Shown one piece after another: positions 54,145 through 63,757 of a stretch of DNA of 64,000 nt. Every line of letters begins with the position of its first letter. Position 1 is the stretch's first letter. Origin of the DNA: Cytophagaceae bacterium (lineage in GTDB: Bacteria; Bacteroidota; Bacteroidia; Cytophagales; Spirosomataceae). Location: positions 1 through 64,000 of the forward strand of contig SXXW01000020.1 of NCBI GenBank assembly GCA_005791165.1. The letters run 5' to 3'. Both the position numbers and the translations under genes were made by a program. The notes beneath the pieces are model-generated. The model was not told where the DNA came from, made no database searches, and saw only the letters and a list, made by a program, of their open reading frames with translations.

Positions 54145-56856
54145 ATGAAGACAAATAAAATAATTTATATGATGCTGATGGGTATTTTAATCCCAATCAG
54201 TTTGCTGGCTCAAACGCCCATCGATAAGCAGAAAGAATCTCGTGAGACTCAAATTCAGTTACGAAAACTGTCCAAAGAAGGAAGTGTTGAGGATGGGAAA
54301 AAATTGAAGAATTTAGCTTTACAAGCAAAGGGTGCATATGATCCAACTCAGGCTACAGAAGCTTATTTGGATTATTTAAAACGCCAAAAAGATGGTTTAG
54401 CTGAATTGAAATCGTTTCTTTCAAATGATTTGCCACCAGCTATTCAGATTCGAGTGGTCGATTTAATCATTCAAAAGGAAGTAAATCCAGGAGCTTATCT
54501 AGTAGGTAAATTTGCCAAAGCGAATCCTGAATTATCGGGATATATGTTGAAAAAAATATTGTCAAATCCTCAACCAGCTTTGTTGCCGATATTAGCCAAG
54601 TCTGTAAAAACCTGGGATGAGGCACATCAAAAAATGTTTGTCGTTGCTGTAGGTAATTTAAAAGCAAAATGGGCTTTGCCTGTGGCCTTATCTACATCAC
54701 CGAGTTTAAAAACGGAGGTAGTCATTAGTCATATTAAGGCTTTGGGTTTACAGGCATTACCGAAAGCATGGGATTTAGCGGCCGTTGGGAGTGTCGATGT
54801 CATCGCGCTTGGGGAGGCATTTTCAACGCTTTCTGCCAATACATTTTTTATGAAATTTGTAAAGGACTTTGCTAAGTTGGGCCCGAACCAACAAGCAATT
54901 CTGATGATTTATGGTTCTTATAGGCATTGGGATGGCATTCGTCCCCAAGTTTGGCGGGCTGTACAATCGAATGGTTTTACAAGAGCCGCTGGATTTCAAA
55001 GCTTAATTCATTGGTCTACTGCCCAAGATTTCACATTGATTGCGGATAAATTATCCAATGCCATGTTGGAAAATGAAGTGGCTGCGCTTCAAGCCTGCGT
55101 AACGGTTATTCTTAAAAGTAATCCTGAGCTGGGAGTACAGATAAATAAAATGGCTCTCAAGGCAAATAAAAAAGAAAATTTTGTCCCGTTTGCTCAGGAT
55201 GTAGAAAATTTGAATTGGCTTTATGCGGCTGCGAAATTAAAAAATGAAAATGCATTGCGTGCCTTTGTTCGTATTAATGGGAAGACGGGCTCGAATGTAA
55301 CCCAACAAGTTCTTCGATACAGAAATGCGCTAGCATTGACTGAAAACAAGGAAATCCGCGATCAAATTTATAAGGGTTTAGGGAAGTGCAATACATTAAA
55401 TGCGATGAGAACTTTGCATTTGGGATTAAAGGAGCCTAATTCTAAGTCGACTGCTGCGGACGGACTGGCGACTATATTTTTGGCATCTCCGGAATTTCAG
55501 GGTCAAATGACTTGGGAGTGGATGCAAGAAGCTATGTCGGCTGTATCAGAAGCAGATCAAAAATCAGCCGTTCAAAAAATATTGGCTAAAGGTGGAATGC
55601 CTACCGGTTTTTACACCATGTTTAGTGGTCAAGATTTACGCGGTTGGAAAGGTTTGGTTGACAATCCGGTGAAAAGAAGAAATATGTCGGCGGATACTTT
55701 GGCTAAAAAACAAATGAAGGCGGATGCCGTGATGCGTACGGGTTGGTATGCCAAAGACGAGGAATTGCATTTTACGGGTCATGGAGAAAACCTGTGTTCG
55801 GTAAAAGACTATCAGGATTTTGAGATGTATGTGGATTGGAAAATCGAGAAAGATGGCGATGCTGGAATTTATTTAAGAGGATCTCCTCAAGTCCAAATTT
55901 GGGATTTAGCAAGAACCAATGTGGGAGCTCAAGTAGGTTCTGGAGGTTTATACAATAATATTAAAAACCCTAAAAACCCCTTAAAAGTAGCGGATAACCC
56001 GATCGACGAGTGGAATACCTTTCGAATTATCATGAAGGGTGAGCGAGTAACGGTTTATTTGAATGGGGAGTTGGTGGTGGATCAATCAATATTAGAAAAT
56101 TTTTGGGATCGTAAAATTCCAATTTTTGTAAAAGATGCGATTGAATTACAAGCTCATGGAAATCACATTACGTATCGCAATATTTATGTAAAGGAATTGA
56201 CACCTGAACCTGCGTATCAAGTTTCAGACCAAGAAAAATCTGAAGGTTTTGAGCCCATGTTTGATGGATCAAGTTTGTTTCATTGGACTGGAAATACGAT
56301 TGATTATGTTCCTGAAAATGGAGAGTTAGCTATTTATCCTAAAAGAGGAGGTAAAGGAAATTTATATTCGAAAAAGGAATACGGCGATTTTCATATGAAA
56401 TTTGAGTTCCAATTAACTCCTGGAGCCAATAATGGCTTAGGCATTCGTGCGCCATTGGAAGGTGATGCGGCTTATGTGGCGATGGAATTACAGATTTTGG
56501 ATAATACGGCACCTATTTACGCAAAATTACAACCGTATCAATATCATGGATCGGTTTATGGGATCATTGCTGCTAAGCAAGGATTTTTAAAACCTGTTGG
56601 CGAGTGGAACCAACAAGAAGTTATTGCCGTAGGAAATAAAATCAAAGTTATTTTAAATGGTGAGGTGATTTTAGATGGAGATATTGCAGAGGCAACTAAG
56701 TCGGGAACTGCAGATCACAAAGAACATCCAGGATTATTAAACAAAACGGGACATATTGGGTTTTTAGGTCATGGTGACTCGTTGAGATTTAGAAATTTAA
56801 GAATTAAAGATATTGTTGAACCTATTTTACCAGCAAAAAAGAAAAAAAAGTCATGA
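54145..56856 (+). CDS. Exported protein with two DUF1080 (3-keto-disaccharide hydrolase) domains
   Basis: A 903-residue protein. The ATG at 54145 gives a proper signal peptide (MKTNKIIYMMLMGILIPISLLAQ), preferred over an upstream TTG at 54136. Residues about 30-490 are helix-rich and may form HEAT-like repeats. The first DUF1080 domain starts with MFSGQDLRGWKGL (about 490-690). The second starts with FEPMFDGSSLFHWTGN (about 705-890), with GANNGLGIRAPLEGDAAYVAMELQ and GHGDSLRFRNLRIKDI. It probably binds or hydrolyses a 3-keto-glycoside made by the oxidoreductase upstream. Its stop overlaps the next ATG by 4 bp. Confidence 0.85.
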   Translation: MKTNKIIYMMLMGILIPISLLAQTPIDKQKESRETQIQLRKLSKEGSVEDGKKLKNLALQAKGAYDPTQATEAYLDYLKRQKDGLAELKSFLSNDLPPAIQIRVVDLIIQKEVNPGAYLVGKFAKANPELSGYMLKKILSNPQPALLPILAKSVKTWDEAHQKMFVVAVGNLKAKWALPVALSTSPSLKTEVVISHIKALGLQALPKAWDLAAVGSVDVIALGEAFSTLSANTFFMKFVKDFAKLGPNQQAILMIYGSYRHWDGIRPQVWRAVQSNGFTRAAGFQSLIHWSTAQDFTLIADKLSNAMLENEVAALQACVTVILKSNPELGVQINKMALKANKKENFVPFAQDVENLNWLYAAAKLKNENALRAFVRINGKTGSNVTQQVLRYRNALALTENKEIRDQIYKGLGKCNTLNAMRTLHLGLKEPNSKSTAADGLATIFLASPEFQGQMTWEWMQEAMSAVSEADQKSAVQKILAKGGMPTGFYTMFSGQDLRGWKGLVDNPVKRRNMSADTLAKKQMKADAVMRTGWYAKDEELHFTGHGENLCSVKDYQDFEMYVDWKIEKDGDAGIYLRGSPQVQIWDLARTNVGAQVGSGGLYNNIKNPKNPLKVADNPIDEWNTFRIIMKGERVTVYLNGELVVDQSILENFWDRKIPIFVKDAIELQAHGNHITYRNIYVKELTPEPAYQVSDQEKSEGFEPMFDGSSLFHWTGNTIDYVPENGELAIYPKRGGKGNLYSKKEYGDFHMKFEFQLTPGANNGLGIRAPLEGDAAYVAMELQILDNTAPIYAKLQPYQYHGSVYGIIAAKQGFLKPVGEWNQQEVIAVGNKIKVILNGEVILDGDIAEATKSGTADHKEHPGLLNKTGHIGFLGHGDSLRFRNLRIKDIVEPILPAKKKKKS

Positions 56857-57347
56857 GTATTCAACTAACTGTAAACAAGAAAAAGATGTCTTTGGACATC
56901 GATCCGAATACACCACTTTTGTGGGCATTGCGGGATCACATGTCTCTAAAGGGGACTAAATACGGCTGTGGCATTGCACAATGCAGTGCTTGTACCGTTT
57001 GGGTGAATGGAGAAGCTACACGTTCATGTGTGCTACCCATTTCAGCGGTGGCAAATGCCGATATCACGACGATTGAAGGGTTAAGTGATCATGGAGATCA
57101 TCCGGTCCAAGTGGCTTGGGATGAGTTAGATGTTCCGCAGTGTGGTTATTGCCAGGCTGGACAAATAATGACCGCGGCTTCCTTGTTGAAAAAGAAGCCT
57201 AATCCTTCTAAGACAGAAATTGTCGATGGAATGTCTGGAAATATATGCCGTTGCGGTACGTATCACCGTATTCAAGAAGCTGTGAAATTAGCTTCTGAAA
57301 TAGCCTCAAAGAAAAAGACTAAATCAACTGTTAAAAAATCAGCCTAA
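56853..57347 (+). CDS. (2Fe-2S) small subunit of a molybdopterin dehydrogenase, IorA-like
   Basis: A 164-residue iron-sulfur protein. The plant-type 2Fe-2S centre is GTKYGCGIAQCSACTVWVNG with a fourth Cys in TRSCVLP. The second centre is CGYCQAGQ and CRCGTY. This is the usual small subunit of xanthine-dehydrogenase-like enzymes such as isoquinoline 1-oxidoreductase. It has no signal peptide, so it would be exported together with the Tat-tagged large subunit. It overlaps the double-DUF1080 gene by 4 bp and precedes the large subunit by 2 bp. Confidence 0.92.
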   Translation: MSIQLTVNKKKMSLDIDPNTPLLWALRDHMSLKGTKYGCGIAQCSACTVWVNGEATRSCVLPISAVANADITTIEGLSDHGDHPVQVAWDELDVPQCGYCQAGQIMTAASLLKKKPNPSKTEIVDGMSGNICRCGTYHRIQEAVKLASEIASKKKTKSTVKKSA

Positions 57348-57349
57348 TC

Positions 57350-59446
57350 ATGAAAAGCACAAGAAGATCTTTTATACAGAAAACGGCTTTATTTAGTGGA
57401 GCCTTTTGCCTAGGTTTTGATTGGTTTCAAGCCAACGGCAAAGAAGTTTCTATGGTTCAAACAACCATGGAATCAGGACGGTTTAATGCTTTTTTAGCGA
57501 TTGACCCAAGCGGTAAAATAATTTTATATTCTCCAAATCCAGAAATAGGACAAGGAATTAAGACTGCCTTTCCTGTGGTTGTGGCTGAGGAACTAGATGT
57601 GGATTGGAAGGATGTTGAGGTTCGTCAGGCCAATTTAGATACTCAAAATTTTGAGCGTCAATTAACCGGAGGAAGTGGTGCGTTAAAGCATTCATGGGAG
57701 CGTTTGCGCAAGGCGGGCGCGACGGCTAGAAAGATGTTCGTTCAGGCAGCTGCACAAACATGGAATGTGGATGCCAGTACTTGTAAAACGTCAAAAGGAT
57801 TTGTTTTAGGACCAAAAGGTCAGAAAGCAAGTTATGGTTCTTTAGTTGCCATTGCTTCTAAATTGCCAGTACCCACGGAAGTGACGTACAAGAATAGAAA
57901 GGATTATCAGATTATTGGAAAGCGTACGAAGGGAGTTGATAATCAAAGTGTTGTCACTGGAAAGCCGGTTTTTGGTTTGGATATTGAAAAGCCAGGGATG
58001 GTGATTGCGCAAATCATTCGTCCTCCTTTTGGAGCTACATTGAAATCTTTTGATGCGGCTGATGCCCTTAAGATGCCAGGGATTGTAGATGTGGTTTCAT
58101 TTAAGAATAAAGTAGCCATCGTAGGAAAGAGCACATGGGAAGTGATGAAAGCTCGTGGTACTGTTTCATGTAAATATAACTCAGGCGATTTTGATAGTGA
58201 TTCAACACATCAGAAATGGTTTGATGAAGGGATGAAGACTGATAAGGCGACGGTTCAACGAAAAGATGGCGATTTTGCAGCGGCTCTTGCTCGTTCTGCT
58301 AAAGTGGTGGAAGCTACGTACGAATGTCCTTTTATTTCTCATAGCCCGATGGAGCCGATGAACTTCTTTGCAGATGTTCGTGCTGACGGAACGGTTATAT
58401 TAGCCGGTCCTACTCAAGTTCCTCAGTCTGCCCAAAAAGCGGTTGCGTCTTTATTGAAGATCGATGAGAAGAAAGTTGAAGTAGAGTTATCCAAAATGGG
58501 TGGAGGTTTTGGCCGTAGATTAAACAATGATTTTGCATTGGATGCGGCTGAACTATCGAGCATTATCAAAAAGCCTGTCAAAGTTATGTGGACACGTGAA
58601 GATGACATGGGGGGTGGAATTTATCGTCCAGCCGCTAGGTATCATTTTAAAGCAGGTTTAGATGCTTCAGGTAATATGATTGCTTTCTATTTACGTGGAG
58701 TAGGTATTAATGCTGGTAATGCGACAAGACAGGATAATTTTCCTGTGGGAGCCATTGAAAATGTGTTAGTTGAGTCAGTAAACCAAGTGTCTGCTGTGAC
58801 TACTGGTCCATGGCGTGCTCCTATTACCAACTTCTTAGGCTATGCTGAACAAGCATTTTTAGACGAAGTGGCTGAGGCTGGCGGTAAAGATCCTGTGCAA
58901 ATGCGTTTGGATTGGTTGGCCCGTGCTAAATCAAACCCAGTAGGTAAAATCACGTATGAGCCGGATCGTTTTATCGAGGTGATTAAGCAAGCTGCAGAAA
59001 AATCAAATTGGAAGAAAAAACCGGGTATATATCAAGGATTTAGTGTTTATTTCTCTCATTTGTCTTATGTAGCCCAAGTAGCTGATGCGCAAATGGTGGA
59101 TGGGAAAGCCAAAATTACACATGTAACAGCGGTGACTGATTGCGGGGAAGTAGTAAATTTAAGTGGTGCAGAAAACCAAATTAAAGGAGCTATTATCGAC
59201 GGAATGGGTCATGCCTTGTTTGCCAAATTAAGGTTTAATGATGGTGTTGCTTCGCCGACCAATTTCAATGGATATCGATTAATAAAAGGAAATGAAATCC
59301 CGACGATTAATGCTTATTTCGTTGACAATGGTATTGAGCCGACAGGTTTAGGAGAGCCAGCTTTGCCGCCAACCGGTGGATCCATAGCGAATGCACTTTA
59401 TGCCGCTACGAAGAAGCGACTTTACAAACAACCTTTTGAAGTTTAG
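57350..59446 (+). CDS. Tat-exported molybdopterin-binding large subunit, IorB-like (xanthine dehydrogenase family)
   Basis: A 698-residue large subunit with twin-arginine signal (MKSTRRSFIQKTALFSGAF). The molybdopterin-binding domain includes GSGALKHSWERLRKAGATAR, KMGGGFGRRLNNDF, PMEPMNFFADV and the C-terminal GLGEPALPPTGGSIANAL. The terminal GEP element corresponds to the catalytic Glu of the family. It hydroxylates or dehydrogenates a small molecule using molybdenum cofactor. Being in an operon with a Gfo/Idh/MocA oxidoreductase and DUF1080 protein suggests an aldose or keto-sugar substrate. No dedicated cytochrome subunit lies beside it. Confidence 0.9.
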   Translation: MKSTRRSFIQKTALFSGAFCLGFDWFQANGKEVSMVQTTMESGRFNAFLAIDPSGKIILYSPNPEIGQGIKTAFPVVVAEELDVDWKDVEVRQANLDTQNFERQLTGGSGALKHSWERLRKAGATARKMFVQAAAQTWNVDASTCKTSKGFVLGPKGQKASYGSLVAIASKLPVPTEVTYKNRKDYQIIGKRTKGVDNQSVVTGKPVFGLDIEKPGMVIAQIIRPPFGATLKSFDAADALKMPGIVDVVSFKNKVAIVGKSTWEVMKARGTVSCKYNSGDFDSDSTHQKWFDEGMKTDKATVQRKDGDFAAALARSAKVVEATYECPFISHSPMEPMNFFADVRADGTVILAGPTQVPQSAQKAVASLLKIDEKKVEVELSKMGGGFGRRLNNDFALDAAELSSIIKKPVKVMWTREDDMGGGIYRPAARYHFKAGLDASGNMIAFYLRGVGINAGNATRQDNFPVGAIENVLVESVNQVSAVTTGPWRAPITNFLGYAEQAFLDEVAEAGGKDPVQMRLDWLARAKSNPVGKITYEPDRFIEVIKQAAEKSNWKKKPGIYQGFSVYFSHLSYVAQVADAQMVDGKAKITHVTAVTDCGEVVNLSGAENQIKGAIIDGMGHALFAKLRFNDGVASPTNFNGYRLIKGNEIPTINAYFVDNGIEPTGLGEPALPPTGGSIANALYAATKKRLYKQPFEV

Positions 59447-59461
59447 ATTTTAATTGATTAG

Positions 59462-59494
59462 AAAAGAGAGGCGCTGTAAAAGCGCCTCTCTTTT
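59462..59494. terminator. Strong rho-independent terminator, probably bidirectional
   Basis: GAGAGGCGC (59466-59474) pairs perfectly with GCGCCTCTC (59482-59490) around a 7-nt loop. Flanking A and T runs extend the stem by up to four A-T pairs and supply a T-tract on the plus strand and a shorter one on the minus strand. It sits between the convergent dehydrogenase gene (ends 59446) and the GH127 gene (ends 59507) and serves both. Confidence 0.9.
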
Positions 59495-59506
59495 TTGTGC
59501 CTAGAT

Positions 59507-61504
59507 CTAATTAACAACGGGAAAGGCCACCACTCGTAGTCGGGTAAAGCCAAAAGGAATTAGGCTTATCGTTTCTGATTCTTTGTTTACACTTCCTTCA
59601 TAAACCCCAGTTCTTGTGGTGATTGGTTGGTGTGCCACACCATCTTGGGTTTTCCAGTCAGGAATTTTTTTACCTAAAGTCGTTATTTCAAATGGGCTGC
59701 TCATGGAATTCCATTTGAAATCTTTTGGAAAAGGAACGGTATGAAAACTGGTATTGGGGATGGGATTTGCAATGGTGGTTTTTAGGAGTCCAAAATTCCA
59801 ATCACTTTTGGGCATGATTTCTAGGTACTCGCCTTCTTGTGGATGTATTTGTTTAGTCACTTCCTCTTTGATTTTTAGGGCATAAATCAACGCTCCTTTT
59901 TCGATGGATCTTGAGTTTTTCGCCCAGTTTTTTGTTGTAATTTCGTTTGGAAAGAATAGGTCAACTTGATCATTTTTGTTCCATGTTCTTTTGATTCGAA
60001 CGATCAGGCCTCCTTTTTCTCTTTTTATTTCTTTTCCATTGACATGTACGATCGCCTCTTTGCACCAAATGGGTATCCTGAATTCTATCGGGAAATCCGA
60101 GGGTTTTGAAGGTTGGACGATAAACTTAATTTGATCTTCAAATGGATATTGTGTTTGTTCGTCGATCGTTAATCCCACTCCATTGGGCAATGTAGTTTGT
60201 AGTTTATTGGGTCCATAAACAAGTGCCGCTACGCCACCGTCTGTCGTCGCATACCAAAGGTGAGAAATGTATTTGGGCCAGCCTTGGTGCATATTTGCGG
60301 TGCAACAAGTATATCCGGCAAAAGGTCCATACACATTATTCATTTTTCTGGAGAAGGGGAGGGAGAAGTTATAAATTCCTTTTTTGACTTCTACTTGGTT
60401 TGCGATTCCAAAATACTGTCGGTGATAAAAATCCTCCGTTGTCTGGGCAGGAAGGGCATTAAAAGTCATTCTTTCTAAGGCATCCATGTAATGTGTTTCG
60501 CCCGATATGCTGATGATTTGTTCCAATGAGTACATCGCTTCCACCGTTGCACATAACTCGGTTCCTTGAACAGGATCATTTCCATGAATATCTTCATCGC
60601 CAGAAAACATGCCGTGTGGCAAACCATGCAGGGTCATTAAATCTTTAAATCCAGTGCGCAAAGAATTTAAAAAGTAAGGGTCGTTTTTAACTTGATATTG
60701 AATGGCGGGCATTTTTATTCCCATGCCTACGTTGACAGCATGCCTTTCCATCCACCTTTCTCCCGTTTGATTGTAGGCTGCCGCGATCGCCCAATCTCTT
60801 TTTCCCAGCATATCAGTCCATTGAAAGGATTGGCTGTAGATCAAATCACCCAGCGTAATCAAGTTGGGGTCTTTGGTGATGTTGTAAAGCCAATATACGA
60901 TTAGTAAATTGTCTCCGCCTCTTGCTTTGGCCCATTCGGTCCATTTTTCTAGGGGATTTTCCTTTAAGTTTTTCAATTGGTATGCAAAATATTTTTGCAT
61001 GAATGGAATCACTCTCGGGTCATTCGTCGCTTGATAATATTGTTGGAGTACTTTCAACATCACCATCCTCGGCCACCAGTCGGCACCTTGAGAACCTATT
61101 TCAACAGGCTTGCCCGTTTCAGTTTCATATTTTGAATAGGGCCCAAAAAAACCTGAGGGTCTCTGGGTATTTAATGTCCATTGGACATATTTGTTGACTT
61201 TTTGAATGAGAGCGGGGTCCTTTGTTATGTAGGCCAAAGGCAATGCTCCGTCGAGCCAATAGGGAGTTTCTTCCCAATCGTCACCTTTGCCACCCAGCCA
61301 GCCGTTATCTATTTGTATTTTTTTGTGGAACTCATCTAAATGCCCAGTAGAACCATTTTTCAAAATATCACTTTGCTGCTTAAGCCAATTTGTAGGCGTT
61401 ATTTGGCCTAAGGGAATTTCAGCATATTTAAATTGCAATGATTGACTTTGAATATTGAAAATGAAGGTCAACAGGATACTTCCTATTAGGTATAAATTTT
61501 TCAT
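59507..61504 (-). CDS. Secreted GH127-type beta-L-arabinofuranosidase (DUF1680)
   Basis: A 665-residue protein with signal peptide (MKNLYLIGSILLTFIFNIQSQS). The DUF1680/GH127 catalytic barrel is recognisable by GWLGGKGDDWEETPYWLDG, GTELCATVEAMYS with metal-site Glu near 316 and Cys near 318, and YTCCTANMHQGWPKY with Cys 400-401. These match the zinc-bound cysteine set and catalytic Cys of characterised GH127 enzymes. A beta-sandwich follows. It releases beta-L-arabinofuranose or a related sugar in the periplasm. It stands alone and is convergent with the dehydrogenase operon. Confidence 0.88.
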   Translation of the reverse strand: MKNLYLIGSILLTFIFNIQSQSLQFKYAEIPLGQITPTNWLKQQSDILKNGSTGHLDEFHKKIQIDNGWLGGKGDDWEETPYWLDGALPLAYITKDPALIQKVNKYVQWTLNTQRPSGFFGPYSKYETETGKPVEIGSQGADWWPRMVMLKVLQQYYQATNDPRVIPFMQKYFAYQLKNLKENPLEKWTEWAKARGGDNLLIVYWLYNITKDPNLITLGDLIYSQSFQWTDMLGKRDWAIAAAYNQTGERWMERHAVNVGMGIKMPAIQYQVKNDPYFLNSLRTGFKDLMTLHGLPHGMFSGDEDIHGNDPVQGTELCATVEAMYSLEQIISISGETHYMDALERMTFNALPAQTTEDFYHRQYFGIANQVEVKKGIYNFSLPFSRKMNNVYGPFAGYTCCTANMHQGWPKYISHLWYATTDGGVAALVYGPNKLQTTLPNGVGLTIDEQTQYPFEDQIKFIVQPSKPSDFPIEFRIPIWCKEAIVHVNGKEIKREKGGLIVRIKRTWNKNDQVDLFFPNEITTKNWAKNSRSIEKGALIYALKIKEEVTKQIHPQEGEYLEIMPKSDWNFGLLKTTIANPIPNTSFHTVPFPKDFKWNSMSSPFEITTLGKKIPDWKTQDGVAHQPITTRTGVYEGSVNKESETISLIPFGFTRLRVVAFPVVN

Positions 61505-61570
61505 ACTTTTTAACGGTTTAGTTGGGATAAATGTAAGTAAAATTTACAATGTTTGAAATCGTTGATGATT

Positions 61571-61587
61571 AGTTGGCCGTGCCAACT
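61571..61587. promoter_or_regulatory. 17-bp palindrome between divergent genes, possible operator
   Basis: AGTTGGC-CGT-GCCAACT is a perfect inverted repeat with 7-bp arms and a 3-bp centre. It lies 67 bp upstream of the GH127 start (minus strand) and 57 bp upstream of the glycosyltransferase start (plus strand). Size and symmetry fit a repressor site. A TAATTTTG at 61610-61617 is a weak -7 candidate for the glycosyltransferase. Confidence 0.35.
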
Positions 61588-61643
61588 TAATATATTGGGT
61601 ATTATTACTTAATTTTGGGCTCTATTTATCGAAGATTTTATTT

Positions 61644-62366
61644 ATGGTTATTTTGACAACCACATATAATTGTGAGTTTTTCATTGAAAAGTGTATTCAA
61701 TCCTTGTTGGATCAGACTTTCAAAGATTTTGTCTGTTACATAACCGATGATATGTCTACGGATAGGACCGTGGAAATGGCCAGGTCGATCATTAAAAATG
61801 ATCCACGATTTATTATCATAGAGAATAAGGTCAAAATGTTTCAGCCTGGAAATTACGATCAAGTCATTCGAAATAATGACAAAATTTCAGATAACGAAGT
61901 GTGTGTAGAATTGGATGGAGATGATTGGTTTTCGGATCGGGAGGTACTTCAACGTATTGCCAATGTGTACCATAATAATTTCATTTGGTTGGCCAATGGT
62001 AGTTTTCAGTATCAAGATGGTCGATCAGGTTTTGCCCAAAAGCCCAGTATTTGGAAGTCGATTAGAAAACAGGATTTCACATTGACACATATCAGAACTT
62101 GGCGTGCTTTTTTATGGCGTAAGATCTTGTTGGACGATCTGAAAGATGCCAATGGTCAGTATTATGACGTTGCCGGTGATTTGGCCTTTATGTTTCCTAT
62201 GTATGAAATGGCTGGCATATTGCATTATCGTTTTTTGAAGGAAATAAACTATGTTTATAATGAGTCGAATCCATTAAATGATCATAAAGTGCACATGGAG
62301 AAAGTGAACCGATTGGTTAAAGAAATTCGATCAAAAAAACCATATAAAATGCTTTGGTTACGCTAA
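61644..62366 (+). CDS. Family 2 glycosyltransferase
   Basis: A 240-residue GT-A glycosyltransferase with no signal peptide. The N-terminal nucleotide-sugar domain has VILTTTYNCEFFIEKCIQSLLDQTF, ITDDMSTDRTVE and the metal-binding acidic motif VELDGDDWF. The C-terminal part has DVAGDLAFMFPMYEMAG. It adds a sugar to a polysaccharide or lipid-linked glycan on the cytoplasmic face. Its stop overlaps the ATG of the next glycosyltransferase by one base (TAATG), so the two act together, perhaps in surface polysaccharide synthesis. Confidence 0.9.
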   Translation: MVILTTTYNCEFFIEKCIQSLLDQTFKDFVCYITDDMSTDRTVEMARSIIKNDPRFIIIENKVKMFQPGNYDQVIRNNDKISDNEVCVELDGDDWFSDREVLQRIANVYHNNFIWLANGSFQYQDGRSGFAQKPSIWKSIRKQDFTLTHIRTWRAFLWRKILLDDLKDANGQYYDVAGDLAFMFPMYEMAGILHYRFLKEINYVYNESNPLNDHKVHMEKVNRLVKEIRSKKPYKMLWLR

Positions 62367-63181
62367 TGGATACCAAGACGCCATTTTTTAGTATTTGCAT
62401 TCCTACTTATGAGATGAAAGGCTTAGGCGCATCTTATTTAAAAAGTACATTTGAAATTCTGGCGATTCAGTCATTCACAGATTTTGAAGTAGTTATTTCA
62501 GATCATTCGGTCGATGATGCAATAAAGGATGTGTGTGTTGAATTCGAAAAATCATTTGAGATACTTTATATTAAAAATACCTCAAATAGGGGCAGTTCCT
62601 CTGCTAACATCAATCATGCCATTAAATCTGCCCGCGGGCTTTGGATTAAAGTGTTATTTCAAGATGATTATTTGTTGGGCTCAAATGCGTTACAAATCAT
62701 TCATGATAAAATAAGTAATGGTGATGGGGGCTGGCTTGTCAGCGCATGCCAACATACCAATGACGGAAAGCTTTTGTTCGATTCGCATTTTCCAAGCTAC
62801 CATGCAGATATTCATTTAGGTCAAAATACGATTGGAGCCCCATCGAATATTGCTTTTAAAAATAAAGGATCTATTTTTTTTGATCGGAATTTAATTTGGT
62901 TAATGGATTGTGAGTTCTATAAGCGACTTGAATTGACGTTAGGGCTTCCTTTGATTCTAGATGAGCTTTGTATCGTTAATCGAGTGGGTGCTCATCAAGT
63001 AACGAATACTTTGATTCACGATGATTTAGTACGAAATGAGCTTAGATATGTTAAAAATAAATATAAAATCTTCGATTTTTTAAGCTCAATCCATTTACGT
63101 GATCTGTTTTTAATTAGCTTTATGGACGTAATTACTCGATATTTAATGTTTGTAAAAGATCGACTTAGGAAATTATTATAG
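62366..63181 (+). CDS. Family 2 glycosyltransferase
   Basis: A 271-residue GT-A protein starting at the ATG at 62366 (MDTKTPFFSICIPTYEM). An upstream TTG at 62354 is also in frame but unlikely because the ATG overlaps the previous stop. The nucleotide-sugar domain has FFSICIPTYE, VVISDHSVDDAIKDV, SNRGSSSANINHAIKSA and the acidic motif VLFQDDYLL. It probably extends the same glycan as the preceding enzyme. The pair is followed by an unrelated small T9SS cargo gene 53 bp later. Confidence 0.88.
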   Translation: MDTKTPFFSICIPTYEMKGLGASYLKSTFEILAIQSFTDFEVVISDHSVDDAIKDVCVEFEKSFEILYIKNTSNRGSSSANINHAIKSARGLWIKVLFQDDYLLGSNALQIIHDKISNGDGGWLVSACQHTNDGKLLFDSHFPSYHADIHLGQNTIGAPSNIAFKNKGSIFFDRNLIWLMDCEFYKRLELTLGLPLILDELCIVNRVGAHQVTNTLIHDDLVRNELRYVKNKYKIFDFLSSIHLRDLFLISFMDVITRYLMFVKDRLRKLL

Positions 63182-63234
63182 CGGACTTCTTTAACATTCA
63201 TAATTTTACCACCTTAGTTCTAAAATCGTTAACC

Positions 63235-63756
63235 ATGAAACATATACATAGAATTTGTATAATCGGCTTGTTTTTTTGTTCGAGTGAAATTCTGGCGCAA
63301 GCCGTGGAATCATCTACAATCGCTTCTGGTGGTTCAACCACCGTGATTAATGGTAAATATTATTCCCATGTGATAGGCCAATCAAGCGTAGTTGCTGGTA
63401 CGGCTACAAAATCAGGAGTTACCATGCGCCAGGGCTTTAAGCAACCTAATTTAGTAGCTAGAACAATTCAAAAATCAGGTTTGAAAATTCAAGTAGCGGA
63501 AGAAAATCCAATGACCTATACCGTTTTCCCTAATCCCTTTTCGGATAAAATTAAAATTCAGTTTTCAGAGATTAGTAAATCGCCCACTTTTATAGCCATC
63601 TACAATATTTCAGGCCAATTAATTTGGGAGAAAATGTATCCTGAAAAAATGGATGAAGTTAATTTGACTGATTTCGAAAACGTTCGTATCGGAAAATACG
63701 TTTTACATATTGTTTACAAAGGAAAACCTTTTGTAGCGAGCATTGTAAAAGAATAA
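63235..63756 (+). CDS. Small secreted protein with type IX secretion C-terminal sorting domain
   Basis: A 173-residue protein with signal peptide (MKHIHRICIIGLFFCSSEILAQ). A short glycine/serine/threonine-rich middle includes SVVAGTATKSGVTMRQGFKQPN. The C-terminal domain of type A is clear: YTVFPNPFSDKIKIQF, IAIYNISGQLIWE and IGKYVLHIVYKGK. The last domain directs export by the type IX system and attachment to the cell surface, so the organism has T9SS. No catalytic domain is present; the GFKQP repeat-like middle is seen in many gliding Bacteroidota proteins of unknown role. Confidence 0.87.
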   Translation: MKHIHRICIIGLFFCSSEILAQAVESSTIASGGSTTVINGKYYSHVIGQSSVVAGTATKSGVTMRQGFKQPNLVARTIQKSGLKIQVAEENPMTYTVFPNPFSDKIKIQFSEISKSPTFIAIYNISGQLIWEKMYPEKMDEVNLTDFENVRIGKYVLHIVYKGKPFVASIVKE

Positions 63757-63757
63757 A

